64,000 nucleotides of DNA from contig JAYQMD010000001.1 in assembly GCA_038143535.1 (NCBI GenBank), forward strand, positions 1,240,001-1,304,000, written 5' to 3'. The notes below the pieces were generated by a model. It saw only the letters and a program-made list of their open reading frames with translations, searched no databases and had not been told where the DNA came from. This DNA comes from UBA7446 sp038143535 (GTDB lineage: Bacteria > Bacteroidota > Bacteroidia > Flavobacteriales > Flavobacteriaceae). Below, piece by piece: positions 26,317-34,906 of the stretch. Both the position numbers and the translations under genes were made by a program. Position 1 is the stretch's first letter; the number at the start of each line of letters is the position of its first letter.

Positions 26317-29238
26317 TTAGAAGTTAAAGTTTAATCCTATGGCAAGAACTCTTGATCTTGGGTAGAAATTACTGTCAATTCCACCCGTTATTTCTGGATC
26401 AATACCATCATATTCTGTTACAACCAACACATTATCAGCTGCAATATAAAGCCTTATGGGGTTATTGTTGATGAAGTTATCTACAGTGTATCCAACAGAT
26501 ATATTATCAATCTTGAAGAATGATGCATTTTGGATATAATAATCACTTCGATCACTTATTCCTGAATTCCCTACAAAATCTGAATTTAAAAATTCATCAC
26601 TGATGTTTGATAACCTACCTAGATTTGTCATTAAGCTAGATTTTGCAGTAGCATGAGCAGCATTATAACTATAATTTCCAATGCTAGCTCTCGTTGTCAT
26701 GTTTAAATCAAAGTTTTTATAGGTTGCATTTAACGAAAAACCCATCAAAATATCAGCATATGGATCTTTATAAAAATAACGATCCTCTCCATTTATAATT
26801 CCATCGTTATTCAAATCAGCAAAAGCACCTTCAATAGGCTTTCCATTGCTGTCGTAAATTTGCTTATATACAAAATAGGCAAAAGGAGCCATGCCTTCTG
26901 TATGTCTTTGAATAGTACTTCCAAAACCAATACCTCCGACGTTTTGATCATTTTCTAAACGCAGTATTTTATTCTCGTTGTACGATATGTTGTAGTTAAA
27001 AGCGAAGGAGAAATTTTTATTTTCTACAAGTGTACCACCAAATTCAAATTCTACTCCTTTGTTTTCCATATCCCCAATATTAGCATCAATAGTAGTTCCA
27101 AAATTGGTAAATGGATCAATTACGGCAGTTGCAATTAAATCATTGGTTTCTTTTATATAAAAGTTAACAGAACCTCCTAAGTCAATTCCTTTAAGACTAA
27201 AATCTATCCCCGCATTTAAAGTAGTACCAATCTCCCATCGAAGATTTTTGTTAATTGGTGCAGGACGATAGGTTGTATAAAAGGAATCACCAAATCCATA
27301 ACGTGCAGAATTTGTACTTGATTGATAACGTGTTAAGAAGTTATAGTCTGCCAAACCATTAACATTTCCAACTTCACCATAACCTAAACGTAATTTGAAT
27401 TTATCAAATGTTTTAATGTTATCTGCCCCGATAGTTTCATGCACGTTCCAGGCTAGGGCAAATGACTCGAACTGACCCCAGCGATCACTTTCAGGCAGCT
27501 TAGATGACGCATCTGCTCTTAGAGTGGCGGTAAACAATAACACATCTTTATAATTGATGTTTGCTCTTCCAAAATAAGATAAAAGCACATTTTTAGAAGA
27601 ATCGACAAAAGACTGATTTATTGAAGATGTGTTGTTAACTGAACCATCTGGGTTTAGATATTCGGTATAGTTAGTAGAACGATTTTCATATTCAAAGCTT
27701 TGATAGGAATATCCAGCTGTCATATTTAAATCAAAATCTTTAAATGAATTGCTATAATTTAAATATGAGTCCAGCAAAATATTTGTCGATTTATTAGCGT
27801 ACGTACTCGTACTACCATTAAAACCAGCAGCATCAACAGGCATTCTGGGATCAGTTATTGTATTCCCAATTCCTTCTGAGCCATCATAACCAAAATTAAC
27901 AGTAGCTATCAAATTTTCGATTGGAGTATCCCAATCTGCTTTAACGTTTGCTATAATTCTATCAACTGATGATGTGTCTTCTCTTAGGTTTAATAATGCT
28001 AATGGATTAGTTTCTGAAAGTGCAAGTTTTGATCCATCTGTATCTAGCCAAGTGTAATAACCACCAAATGAAGGATTCATAGAATAGATAGGTTTTGTTG
28101 GGTCAAATCTTAATGCATTTCCAATAGCATCTCTATTCGCAAAGTCATTTTCTGTACCCATAAAACGCACATTAACACCCATCCGCAAGCTTTGATCAAA
28201 AAAGCTAGGGTTTATGTTAACTGAGGCGGTAATACGCTCAAAAGAATCGTCTTTTAAAATTCCTCCTTGTGAAGTAGAACCTATTGATAATCGTAGCGGT
28301 GTATTAAAGACTCCTCCAGACATTGAAAAATTATAATCACGTGCAAAGGCTGTTTTATAAATTACATCTTGCCAATCAGTATTTTCAATACCAAGTTTAG
28401 AAATATAATCTGCATCTCCTGTTGCATTGATTATATTTCTAAACTCATCACCATTTAAGACATCAACTTTATCTGTAGGAGTATACTTTGACATCCTAGT
28501 GTTAAAGTTATACGTAAAGTCTCCTGATACTCCTTTTTTGGTAGAAATTAACACAACACCATTAGCAGCTCTAGATCCATAAATTGTAGTTGCTGATGCA
28601 TCCTTAAGAATGCTTATAGATTCTATATCATTCGGATTGATAATGTTGAGAGGATTACGTGAACCACCAACGCCACCAGAATCTAATGGAATTCCGTTAA
28701 CAACATATAGTGGATTCGAGTTTAGATTTATTGAACCTATACCTCTGATAAGCACATTTGCACCATCTCCAGGAGCACCACCATTATTTACAATGGAAAC
28801 ACCTGCAACTTTGCCTTGTATAAGTTGTTGTGGTGAGAAAACGGTTCCTTGGTTAAAACTCTCATCAGTTACCAGGTTGACAGCTCCGGTAAGATCTTTT
28901 TTGAGAGAGGTTCCGTATCCAATTAGCACTACCTCATCAAGCTTTGATGCTTTTGCTACAAGTGTAACATTTAAAGTAGCACCTGCTATGTTTGCTTCTT
29001 GTGTTTCAAACCCAATAGATGAAAACACCAAAACCTGACCACTAGTGGCGGTAATAGTATAATTTCCATCAAAGTCAGTGGAAACACCATTTGATGTTCC
29101 TTTGATTACTACGTTGACGGCAGGAAGCGGACTTCCCGAATCGTCCGTAACAATTCCGCTAACCGTTTGCTGTGCATAAAGCCCCAATGAGGTCAAAAAC
29201 AACAAGCAAAAGACTGCGTTTTGTATCTGTTTTTTCAT
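26317..29238 (-). CDS. susC: SusC-like TonB-dependent outer membrane transporter
   Basis: Imports oligosaccharides into the periplasm with energy from TonB. The 973 residues begin with a signal peptide (to about residue 23), then a carboxypeptidase-regulatory-like domain (QTVSGIVTDDSGSPLPAVNV), a TonB-box region near DEVVLIGYG, a plug domain with NVLIRGIGSINLNSNPLYVV (first part) and a 22-strand barrel ending in aromatic AIGLNFNF. First gene of the leftward operon. The perfect inverted repeat at 29339-29373 lies about 100 bp upstream, so the LacI-family regulator next door is the likely controller. Confidence 0.95.
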   Translation of the reverse strand: MKKQIQNAVFCLLFLTSLGLYAQQTVSGIVTDDSGSPLPAVNVVIKGTSNGVSTDFDGNYTITATSGQVLVFSSIGFETQEANIAGATLNVTLVAKASKLDEVVLIGYGTSLKKDLTGAVNLVTDESFNQGTVFSPQQLIQGKVAGVSIVNNGGAPGDGANVLIRGIGSINLNSNPLYVVNGIPLDSGGVGGSRNPLNIINPNDIESISILKDASATTIYGSRAANGVVLISTKKGVSGDFTYNFNTRMSKYTPTDKVDVLNGDEFRNIINATGDADYISKLGIENTDWQDVIYKTAFARDYNFSMSGGVFNTPLRLSIGSTSQGGILKDDSFERITASVNINPSFFDQSLRMGVNVRFMGTENDFANRDAIGNALRFDPTKPIYSMNPSFGGYYTWLDTDGSKLALSETNPLALLNLREDTSSVDRIIANVKADWDTPIENLIATVNFGYDGSEGIGNTITDPRMPVDAAGFNGSTSTYANKSTNILLDSYLNYSNSFKDFDLNMTAGYSYQSFEYENRSTNYTEYLNPDGSVNNTSSINQSFVDSSKNVLLSYFGRANINYKDVLLFTATLRADASSKLPESDRWGQFESFALAWNVHETIGADNIKTFDKFKLRLGYGEVGNVNGLADYNFLTRYQSSTNSARYGFGDSFYTTYRPAPINKNLRWEIGTTLNAGIDFSLKGIDLGGSVNFYIKETNDLIATAVIDPFTNFGTTIDANIGDMENKGVEFEFGGTLVENKNFSFAFNYNISYNENKILRLENDQNVGGIGFGSTIQRHTEGMAPFAYFVYKQIYDSNGKPIEGAFADLNNDGIINGEDRYFYKDPYADILMGFSLNATYKNFDLNMTTRASIGNYSYNAAHATAKSSLMTNLGRLSNISDEFLNSDFVGNSGISDRSDYYIQNASFFKIDNISVGYTVDNFINNNPIRLYIAADNVLVVTEYDGIDPEITGGIDSNFYPRSRVLAIGLNFNF

Positions 29239-29338
29239 ATAGTTTATTTTGGTTAATAATTAAACTAACACACTTCTTCATCAACGAATGTATGTAAAGT
29301 TTGTGTTAAATTAAAGTTGATCGGATAGTTTTATTAGC

Positions 29339-29373
29339 CTACAACGTTTTCGTATGTTTCGAAAACGTTGTAG
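29339..29373. promoter_or_regulatory. Perfect 14-bp inverted repeat between susC and the LacI-family gene (operator candidate)
   Basis: CTACAACGTTTTCG (29339-29352) and CGAAAACGTTGTAG (29360-29373) are exact reverse complements around TATGTTT. Each arm contains AACGTT with flanking T/A runs, close to LacI-family half-site style with a central CG. The repeat lies between two divergent operons and beside a LacI-family gene. It is AT-flanked and has no T-run on either side fitting a terminator, so an operator is the better reading. Confidence 0.7.
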
Positions 29374-29414
29374 TGTTAATAACTTTTGTTTTATTAATAT
29401 TTTGCAATCAAAAT

Positions 29415-29427
29415 TACGATATTCGTA
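29415..29427. promoter_or_regulatory. Short inverted repeat upstream of the regulator gene
   Basis: TACGA (29415-29419) and TCGTA (29423-29427) flank TAT, extending with one mismatch into A and T runs. It lies 38 bp before the regulator ATG. It could be a second, weaker regulator site, but short AT-rich repeats are common by chance. Confidence 0.3.
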
Positions 29428-29464
29428 TTTTGAATCAAAAAAATTAGCTTTTGTGAAAAAAAAG

Positions 29465-30490
29465 ATGACATTAAAGCAGCTGGCAAAAGAGCTGGGTGTT
29501 TCCGTTTCAACTGTTTCTAAGTCGCTTAACAATAGCTCCGAAATTAGTCAAGATACTCGTGAACGTGTTCAGGCATATGCAAAACTGTATAATTATCGCC
29601 CAAACAATATTGCTTTAAGTCTTAAAAATAAAAAGACCAAGACCATAGGGGTTATTATCCCTGAAGTAGTGCATCATTTTTTTGCGCTTGTGGTGCGTGG
29701 TGTTGAGCAAGTTGCAGTAGAGCGTGGGTATAATGTGCTAATATCACTTTCAAATGAGTCCTTTGAAAAAGAGGTTATCAATATGGAAACCTTTGCAGAT
29801 AGCCTTATTGGGGGGTTTATTCTTTCGCTTTCTAAAGAGACCCTAAAAAAACAAGACTATCATCACATTCACCAGACCATTGAGCAGGGGATGCCTGTAG
29901 TCCTTTTTGACCGCACAGCTCCGGAAATTAACTGCGACCAAGTAGTGGTTAACGACGAACAAGGAGCGATGTTAGCTACACAGCACCTTTTGGAGCAAAG
30001 ACGTAAAAATATTTTACTTGTTACCACAGAGGATTATATTAGTGTTGGCAGATTGAGAACGCATGGCTATGTAAAGGCATTACGGAACGCTGGAATACCC
30101 CTTGACAATTCCCTGATAATCAAAACTAAAGACAGCAAACGTTCCGATATTATTCTCCCTGCATTAGAAGAGGAATTGAAAAGTGCCTTAAAAAATAACC
30201 CTGAAATTGACGCCATTTTTGCTGTAAATGAAATTTATGCAGCAGCAGCCATGCGAGTGATTCGTACCCTAGGATTACACATTCCAAATGATATTGCGGT
30301 GATTTGTTTTACTGATGGAGTGATATCAAAATACGCAACACCTGCACTGACTACGGTAAAACAACACGGTACCCAAATAGGAATTGAAGCCGCCAACTTA
30401 TTAATTGACAGGCTAGAACTAGAAAATATGGAAGAAACGTCAATCACCAAAATACTTCCTTGTGAAATTGTTCGCCGTGATTCAACATAA
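29465..30490 (+). CDS. LacI/GalR-family transcriptional regulator
   Basis: Sugar-responsive DNA-binding protein, here probably sensing maltose or a related product and controlling both alpha-glucan operons. The N-terminal helix-turn-helix is MTLKQLAKELGVSVSTVSKSLNNS, followed by the hinge (YRPNNIALSLKNKKTKTIGVIIP) and a periplasmic-binding-protein-like domain (FALVVRGVEQVAVERGYNV, DGVISKYATPALTTVKQHG). I chose ATG 29465. A GTG at 29453 would add VKKK; anything further upstream would run into the operator. It is first in the rightward operon, 90 bp before the transporter. Confidence 0.92.
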   Translation: MTLKQLAKELGVSVSTVSKSLNNSSEISQDTRERVQAYAKLYNYRPNNIALSLKNKKTKTIGVIIPEVVHHFFALVVRGVEQVAVERGYNVLISLSNESFEKEVINMETFADSLIGGFILSLSKETLKKQDYHHIHQTIEQGMPVVLFDRTAPEINCDQVVVNDEQGAMLATQHLLEQRRKNILLVTTEDYISVGRLRTHGYVKALRNAGIPLDNSLIIKTKDSKRSDIILPALEEELKSALKNNPEIDAIFAVNEIYAAAAMRVIRTLGLHIPNDIAVICFTDGVISKYATPALTTVKQHGTQIGIEAANLLIDRLELENMEETSITKILPCEIVRRDST

Positions 30491-30579
30491 ATTTTTATAT
30501 TAGCCCAATCAAAACAAACATACTTCTTCAATTTTGTTTTGGTAAGTTTAGCTTATCATAATTTTTAAATAACAAAATT

Positions 30580-31944
30580 ATGAAAAAGCCTCTCTTAAAG
30601 TTCTGGGATATCTGGAACATGAGCTTCGGTTTTTTAGGAATTCAATTCGGTTTTGCCCTTCAGGGTGGATTCATGTCGCGTATTTTTCAGACCCTTGGGG
30701 CTGCAAAAGATGACATCCCCTTGCTGTGGATTGCCGCTCCACTAACTGGTTTAATTGTCCAGCCAATAGTTGGCTATCTAAGCGACAACACCTGGCATCC
30801 AAGGTGGGGCCGTCGTAGACCTTTTTTTCTCATCGGAGCTGTACTGAGTTCTATTACACTGTTCTTTGTGCCACACTCGCCCTTCCTTTGGGTTGCTGTG
30901 GGTTGTCTGTGGATTTTAGATGCATCCATCAACATTAGCATGGAACCCTTTAGGGCGTTAGTAGCTGATAAACTCCCAGACCAACAAAGGTCCTATGGAT
31001 TTGTGATTCAAACCCTAATTATTGGTATCGGAACATGGGTAGCCAGTAATTTACCATGGATGGTTTCCGTGCTTGGCGTGAGTGATGCTGCTGCTCCTGG
31101 TGTTATTCCTATGAGTGTGAAAGTTGCATTTTCTATTGGTGCATTTGTCTTTCTAACAAGTATACTTCACACCGTTTTTACCACTAATGAATATCCTCCT
31201 GAAGATTTAGCAGCATTTAAAAAGAAAAAAGATGAAGGCAGCCTATTTGTTGAGTTATTTGAATATATCAGAAGTATGCCCAAGACCATGATTAATCTCG
31301 GTGTGATTCAATTTTTTAGCTGGTTTGCTTTTTTTGCGATGTGGAGTTTGGCTAACCCAGCCCTTACAGAACATGTCTACCAGTCCCCTGCTCCAATTGA
31401 GGCAAATTTCGACTTAACAAACCCCAATGAAGAAGCCGCATTTCAAACCCAAAATACTGCTTTTCAAAAGGCATCTAACCTAGTGGGTTCTAACATGGGT
31501 GTATACGGGCTTTCATCTATGGCTTTTGCCTTGCTTTTAAGTTTTTATACTGCTAAGCGAACCATTAATAGGCGTATGATTCATATGGTTTCCCTTTTTA
31601 TTGGTGGATTTGGATTTATTGCCATGTATTGGTTTCCTGACCCAAGCCTTTTAAAATATTGGTTTGCATGCGTGGGCATTGCCTGGGGTAGTATTCTTTC
31701 CATGCCTTATGCCATGCTTTCCAGCGTAGTTGATTCTAAAAAAATGGGTGTCAGCATGGGAGTATTTAATATGTTTATTGTTTTACCACAAATAGTCGCA
31801 GCCCTAAACGGAGTCAATTTTGCAGCAAGCCTTTTTGGTGACGCAGCTATTTTTGCATTGGTCGCAGCCGGAACCTCCTTATTTATATCGGGGTTTTGTA
31901 ATCTTTTAATCACAGAAAAAAATGCTGTCAGATACCATGCATAA
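30580..31944 (+). CDS. MFS transporter of the sucrose/maltose symporter type
   Basis: Inner-membrane importer for a disaccharide, most likely maltose judging by its operon. The 454 residues contain about twelve hydrophobic segments. HPRWGRRRP at residues 73-81 is the loop motif of the SUT/GPH-like sugar symporters, and MEPFRALVADKLPDQQRS is another family stretch. It overlaps the phosphoglucomutase gene by 8 bp, and a GH65 phosphorylase follows, so imported maltose can be split by phosphate at once. Confidence 0.9.
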   Translation: MKKPLLKFWDIWNMSFGFLGIQFGFALQGGFMSRIFQTLGAAKDDIPLLWIAAPLTGLIVQPIVGYLSDNTWHPRWGRRRPFFLIGAVLSSITLFFVPHSPFLWVAVGCLWILDASINISMEPFRALVADKLPDQQRSYGFVIQTLIIGIGTWVASNLPWMVSVLGVSDAAAPGVIPMSVKVAFSIGAFVFLTSILHTVFTTNEYPPEDLAAFKKKKDEGSLFVELFEYIRSMPKTMINLGVIQFFSWFAFFAMWSLANPALTEHVYQSPAPIEANFDLTNPNEEAAFQTQNTAFQKASNLVGSNMGVYGLSSMAFALLLSFYTAKRTINRRMIHMVSLFIGGFGFIAMYWFPDPSLLKYWFACVGIAWGSILSMPYAMLSSVVDSKKMGVSMGVFNMFIVLPQIVAALNGVNFAASLFGDAAIFALVAAGTSLFISGFCNLLITEKNAVRYHA

Positions 31945-32605
31945 TATTCAAGCAGTCATTTTTGACCTCGATGGGGTGATCGTAGACACGGCTCAATTCC
32001 ATTATGACGCATGGAAAACGCTTGCGTCGGAATGGGATTATGCCCTCAAACAAGAAGACAACGAACAATTAAAGGGTGTAAGTCGCATGGATTCTGTAAA
32101 CAAAATCGCGCGATGGGCAAATGTCCACGAAAGCCCTGAAAAACTGATTGATGTAGCCCATCGAAAGAATGAAATCTATTTAAATTCTTGTAATCAATTA
32201 ACACCCGAACATGTTTTGCCTGGAATTTTAGTATTGATTGATTCACTCATAGCAAGTGGCGTATTGGTAGCCCTAGGCTCTGCCAGTAAAAATGCCCGTT
32301 TTGTCCTTAACAAACTTGAGCTTTTGGATGTTTTTGATGTTATTGTGGACGGTAATGATGTTTCAAAATCCAAACCCAACCCTGAAGTTTTTTTAAAGGC
32401 CGCACAACAAATGGGTGTAGCGCCACAACATTGCGTGGTCTTAGAAGATGCCCCAGCTGGAGTGGAGGCTGCTTTAACTGCCAATATGAAAGTAATTGGA
32501 TTGGGCGATGCCAGCAAACTAAAGAAAGCTCACTTAGTACTAGACAACGCAAAAAACTTATCGTTGGGACAATTAAATCAAATTAAAATTAAGGGGGTAG
32601 CATGA
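31937..32605 (+). CDS. pgmB: Beta-phosphoglucomutase
   Basis: HAD-superfamily enzyme turning beta-glucose 1-phosphate, the product of maltose phosphorylase, into glucose 6-phosphate. The nucleophile Asp10 and acid/base Asp12 are in FDLDGVIVDT. GSASKN carries the motif II Ser, and the KSKPNPEVFLKAA and VLEDAPAGVEAA stretches give motifs III and IV. I chose ATG 31937, because the ATG at 31922 lies deeper in the transporter gene and adds only five residues. The stop overlaps the GH65 start by 4 bp (ATGA). Confidence 0.93.
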   Translation: MHNIQAVIFDLDGVIVDTAQFHYDAWKTLASEWDYALKQEDNEQLKGVSRMDSVNKIARWANVHESPEKLIDVAHRKNEIYLNSCNQLTPEHVLPGILVLIDSLIASGVLVALGSASKNARFVLNKLELLDVFDVIVDGNDVSKSKPNPEVFLKAAQQMGVAPQHCVVLEDAPAGVEAALTANMKVIGLGDASKLKKAHLVLDNAKNLSLGQLNQIKIKGVA

Positions 32606-34899
32606 GAGTAAATCACATCGTCACAGACCCATGGAAAATCAAAGAAGATTCGTTTCATGCAGATCATGTTGAAGCGGCTGAAAGTATTTTTAGCCTCGGC
32701 AACGGTGCCATGGGGCATCGCGCTAATTTTGAAGAGCAATATACAGGCCCAAGTTTTCAAGGAAGTTATGTTGCAGGCGTTTATTATCCAGACAAAACTA
32801 AAGTGGGCTGGTGGAAAAACGGCTATCCAGAGTATTTTGCCAAAGTCCTTAATGCACCCAACTGGTTAGGAATAGATGTGCTTGTTAATGGTGAGGTTCT
32901 TGACCTTAATACAGCTACGGTACATGATTTCAGCAGAACACTTGATATGCAAAGCGGATTGTACACACGTAAAGTTGTACTAACAACACCCAACGGAGTT
33001 AAGCTTATAATCAATTCCGCCCGTTTTCTAGCCATGTTCCAAGAAGAATTGGGTTGTATTAAATACAGCATCCAGCTTTACGATCAAGCTGCTCTCATAA
33101 CAGTTAGTCCTTACATTGATGGAAATATCAAGAACAAAGACAGCAATTGGGATGATCCTTTTTGGGCTTACATGGGCCAAAGCAGGGATGCAAATTTTGC
33201 AGCACTTCATACCAAAACAAACAAATCTAATTTTGACGTTTGTACGTATCAAGCGGTATCATTTCAAGTTGATGACGATGAGTTAAGCGCATTTAGGTGC
33301 CATGAAGAAAAAGGCCGCATTGCATTTGCGTGTCAAGCCAACTTAAAGGCAGGTCAAAAAATAAGTGTTCAAAAAATGGGCGGATATTGCTCTTCGCTAG
33401 AGCAACCCCAAGAAACCCACCAAAGCCATGTGAAACAAATTGCCCAAAACGCTCTTAACAAAGGCTTCGATGCCTTACTCGATTTACAAAAAAAACACTG
33501 GGATGGCATTTGGAAAATGGCTGACATCTCCATTGACGGAGATGTGAAAGCACAGCAAGGAATACGATTCAATATCTTCCAACTGAATCAAACCTATACC
33601 GGTAAAAACACATTGCTCAATATAGGCCCCAAAGGATTTACAGGCGAAAAATATGGCGGCAGTACCTATTGGGATACCGAAGCCTATTGCTTCCCTTTTT
33701 ATATGGCAACCAAAAATGAATCTGTAGCAGAAAACCTTTTAAACTACAGGTACAAGCACCTAGAAAAGGCTATTGAAAATGCTAATAAATTAGGGTTTAA
33801 TACAGGAGCAGCCCTTTATCCAATGGTAACCATGAACGGGGAAGAATGTCATAACGAATGGGAAATCACCTTTGAAGAAATCCATCGAAATGCTGCCATA
33901 GCTTATGCAATCTATGCTTATGAGCGCTACACTGGCAAAACGAGCTATGTCGAAACTAAAGGAATTGATGTATTAGTTGGCATTGCTCGATTTTGGGCGC
34001 AGCGTATGAGCTTTTCTGAAGATAAAAACCAGTACGTCATTTTAGGTGTAACAGGACCAAACGAGTATGAAAACAACGTCAACAACAATTGGTACACCAA
34101 TTATGCGGGCAAATGGTGCTTGGAATATGCGGGCAATAGACTTGAAAAAATCGCCAAAGAAAAACCAAAATTACACCAAACCATTTGCGATAGACTTGGC
34201 CTAAGCCAATCAGAAGTATTGGATTGGAAAGAAAAAACACGTGGAATTTACCTGCCTTACGATGCCAAGCACGACATATTCTTGCAGCAAGAAGGCTTTT
34301 TAGACAAGGACTTAAAAGAGACCTCGCTCATTCCTATTGAAGAAAGACCTATAAATCAACATTGGTCATGGGATCGGATTTTGCGTTCTCCTTATATAAA
34401 GCAGGCAGATGTATTGCAAGGCTTTTATTTTTTTGAGGATCATTTTTCTAAAAAACAACTAGAGAAAAATTTTGACTTTTATGAACCATTTACGGTTCAC
34501 GAATCCTCACTTTCGGCATCAATACATGCAGTTCTTGCTGCAGCAATGGGAAGAGTAGAGCAATCCTATGAATTTTATTTACGCACATCACGTCTTGACT
34601 TAAACGACTACAATTCAGAAGTTAACGAAGGATTACATATCACTTCGATGGCAGGAACTTGGTTGAGTGTAGTTGAAGGTTTTGGAGGTATGCGTATTAA
34701 AAACGATGCGGTCTGTTTTTCGCCACAACTACCCAAAGCGTGGACTTCCTTCTCTTTTAAAATCAATTTTAGAGGCGCTATCCTTGAACTTTTTGCTTCT
34801 AAATCCGAGTCACGAGTAACCCTTATTGAAGGAGAACCTTGTGCTGTATTTTTGAATGGAAATAGGGTTTCATTAACGCCTAAAGCTGTCCTATCATAA
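32602..34899 (+). CDS. GH65 family phosphorylase, probably maltose phosphorylase
   Basis: Cytoplasmic enzyme that splits an alpha-glucosyl disaccharide with phosphate, giving beta-glucose 1-phosphate and glucose. The 765 residues show the GH65 order: N-terminal beta-sandwich, linker, (alpha/alpha)6 barrel and C-terminal beta-sheet. The active-site stretch is MNGEECHNEWEITFEEIH with the likely catalytic acid Glu419. Other marks are YWDTEAYCFPF and VTGPNEYENNVNNNWYTNY. Phosphate-binding His-Ser-type residues lie in HESSLSASIHA. Maltose is inferred from the adjacent pgmB and transporter; kojibiose or trehalose phosphorylases share the fold. Confidence 0.9.
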   Translation: MRVNHIVTDPWKIKEDSFHADHVEAAESIFSLGNGAMGHRANFEEQYTGPSFQGSYVAGVYYPDKTKVGWWKNGYPEYFAKVLNAPNWLGIDVLVNGEVLDLNTATVHDFSRTLDMQSGLYTRKVVLTTPNGVKLIINSARFLAMFQEELGCIKYSIQLYDQAALITVSPYIDGNIKNKDSNWDDPFWAYMGQSRDANFAALHTKTNKSNFDVCTYQAVSFQVDDDELSAFRCHEEKGRIAFACQANLKAGQKISVQKMGGYCSSLEQPQETHQSHVKQIAQNALNKGFDALLDLQKKHWDGIWKMADISIDGDVKAQQGIRFNIFQLNQTYTGKNTLLNIGPKGFTGEKYGGSTYWDTEAYCFPFYMATKNESVAENLLNYRYKHLEKAIENANKLGFNTGAALYPMVTMNGEECHNEWEITFEEIHRNAAIAYAIYAYERYTGKTSYVETKGIDVLVGIARFWAQRMSFSEDKNQYVILGVTGPNEYENNVNNNWYTNYAGKWCLEYAGNRLEKIAKEKPKLHQTICDRLGLSQSEVLDWKEKTRGIYLPYDAKHDIFLQQEGFLDKDLKETSLIPIEERPINQHWSWDRILRSPYIKQADVLQGFYFFEDHFSKKQLEKNFDFYEPFTVHESSLSASIHAVLAAAMGRVEQSYEFYLRTSRLDLNDYNSEVNEGLHITSMAGTWLSVVEGFGGMRIKNDAVCFSPQLPKAWTSFSFKINFRGAILELFASKSESRVTLIEGEPCAVFLNGNRVSLTPKAVLS

Positions 34900-34906
34900 T
34901 TATTAT

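Noticed and set aside
29354..29464. Upstream extension of the LacI-family regulator from an ATG at 29354
   Set aside because: It starts inside the inverted repeat and adds 37 residues ahead of the standard N-terminal helix-turn-helix.
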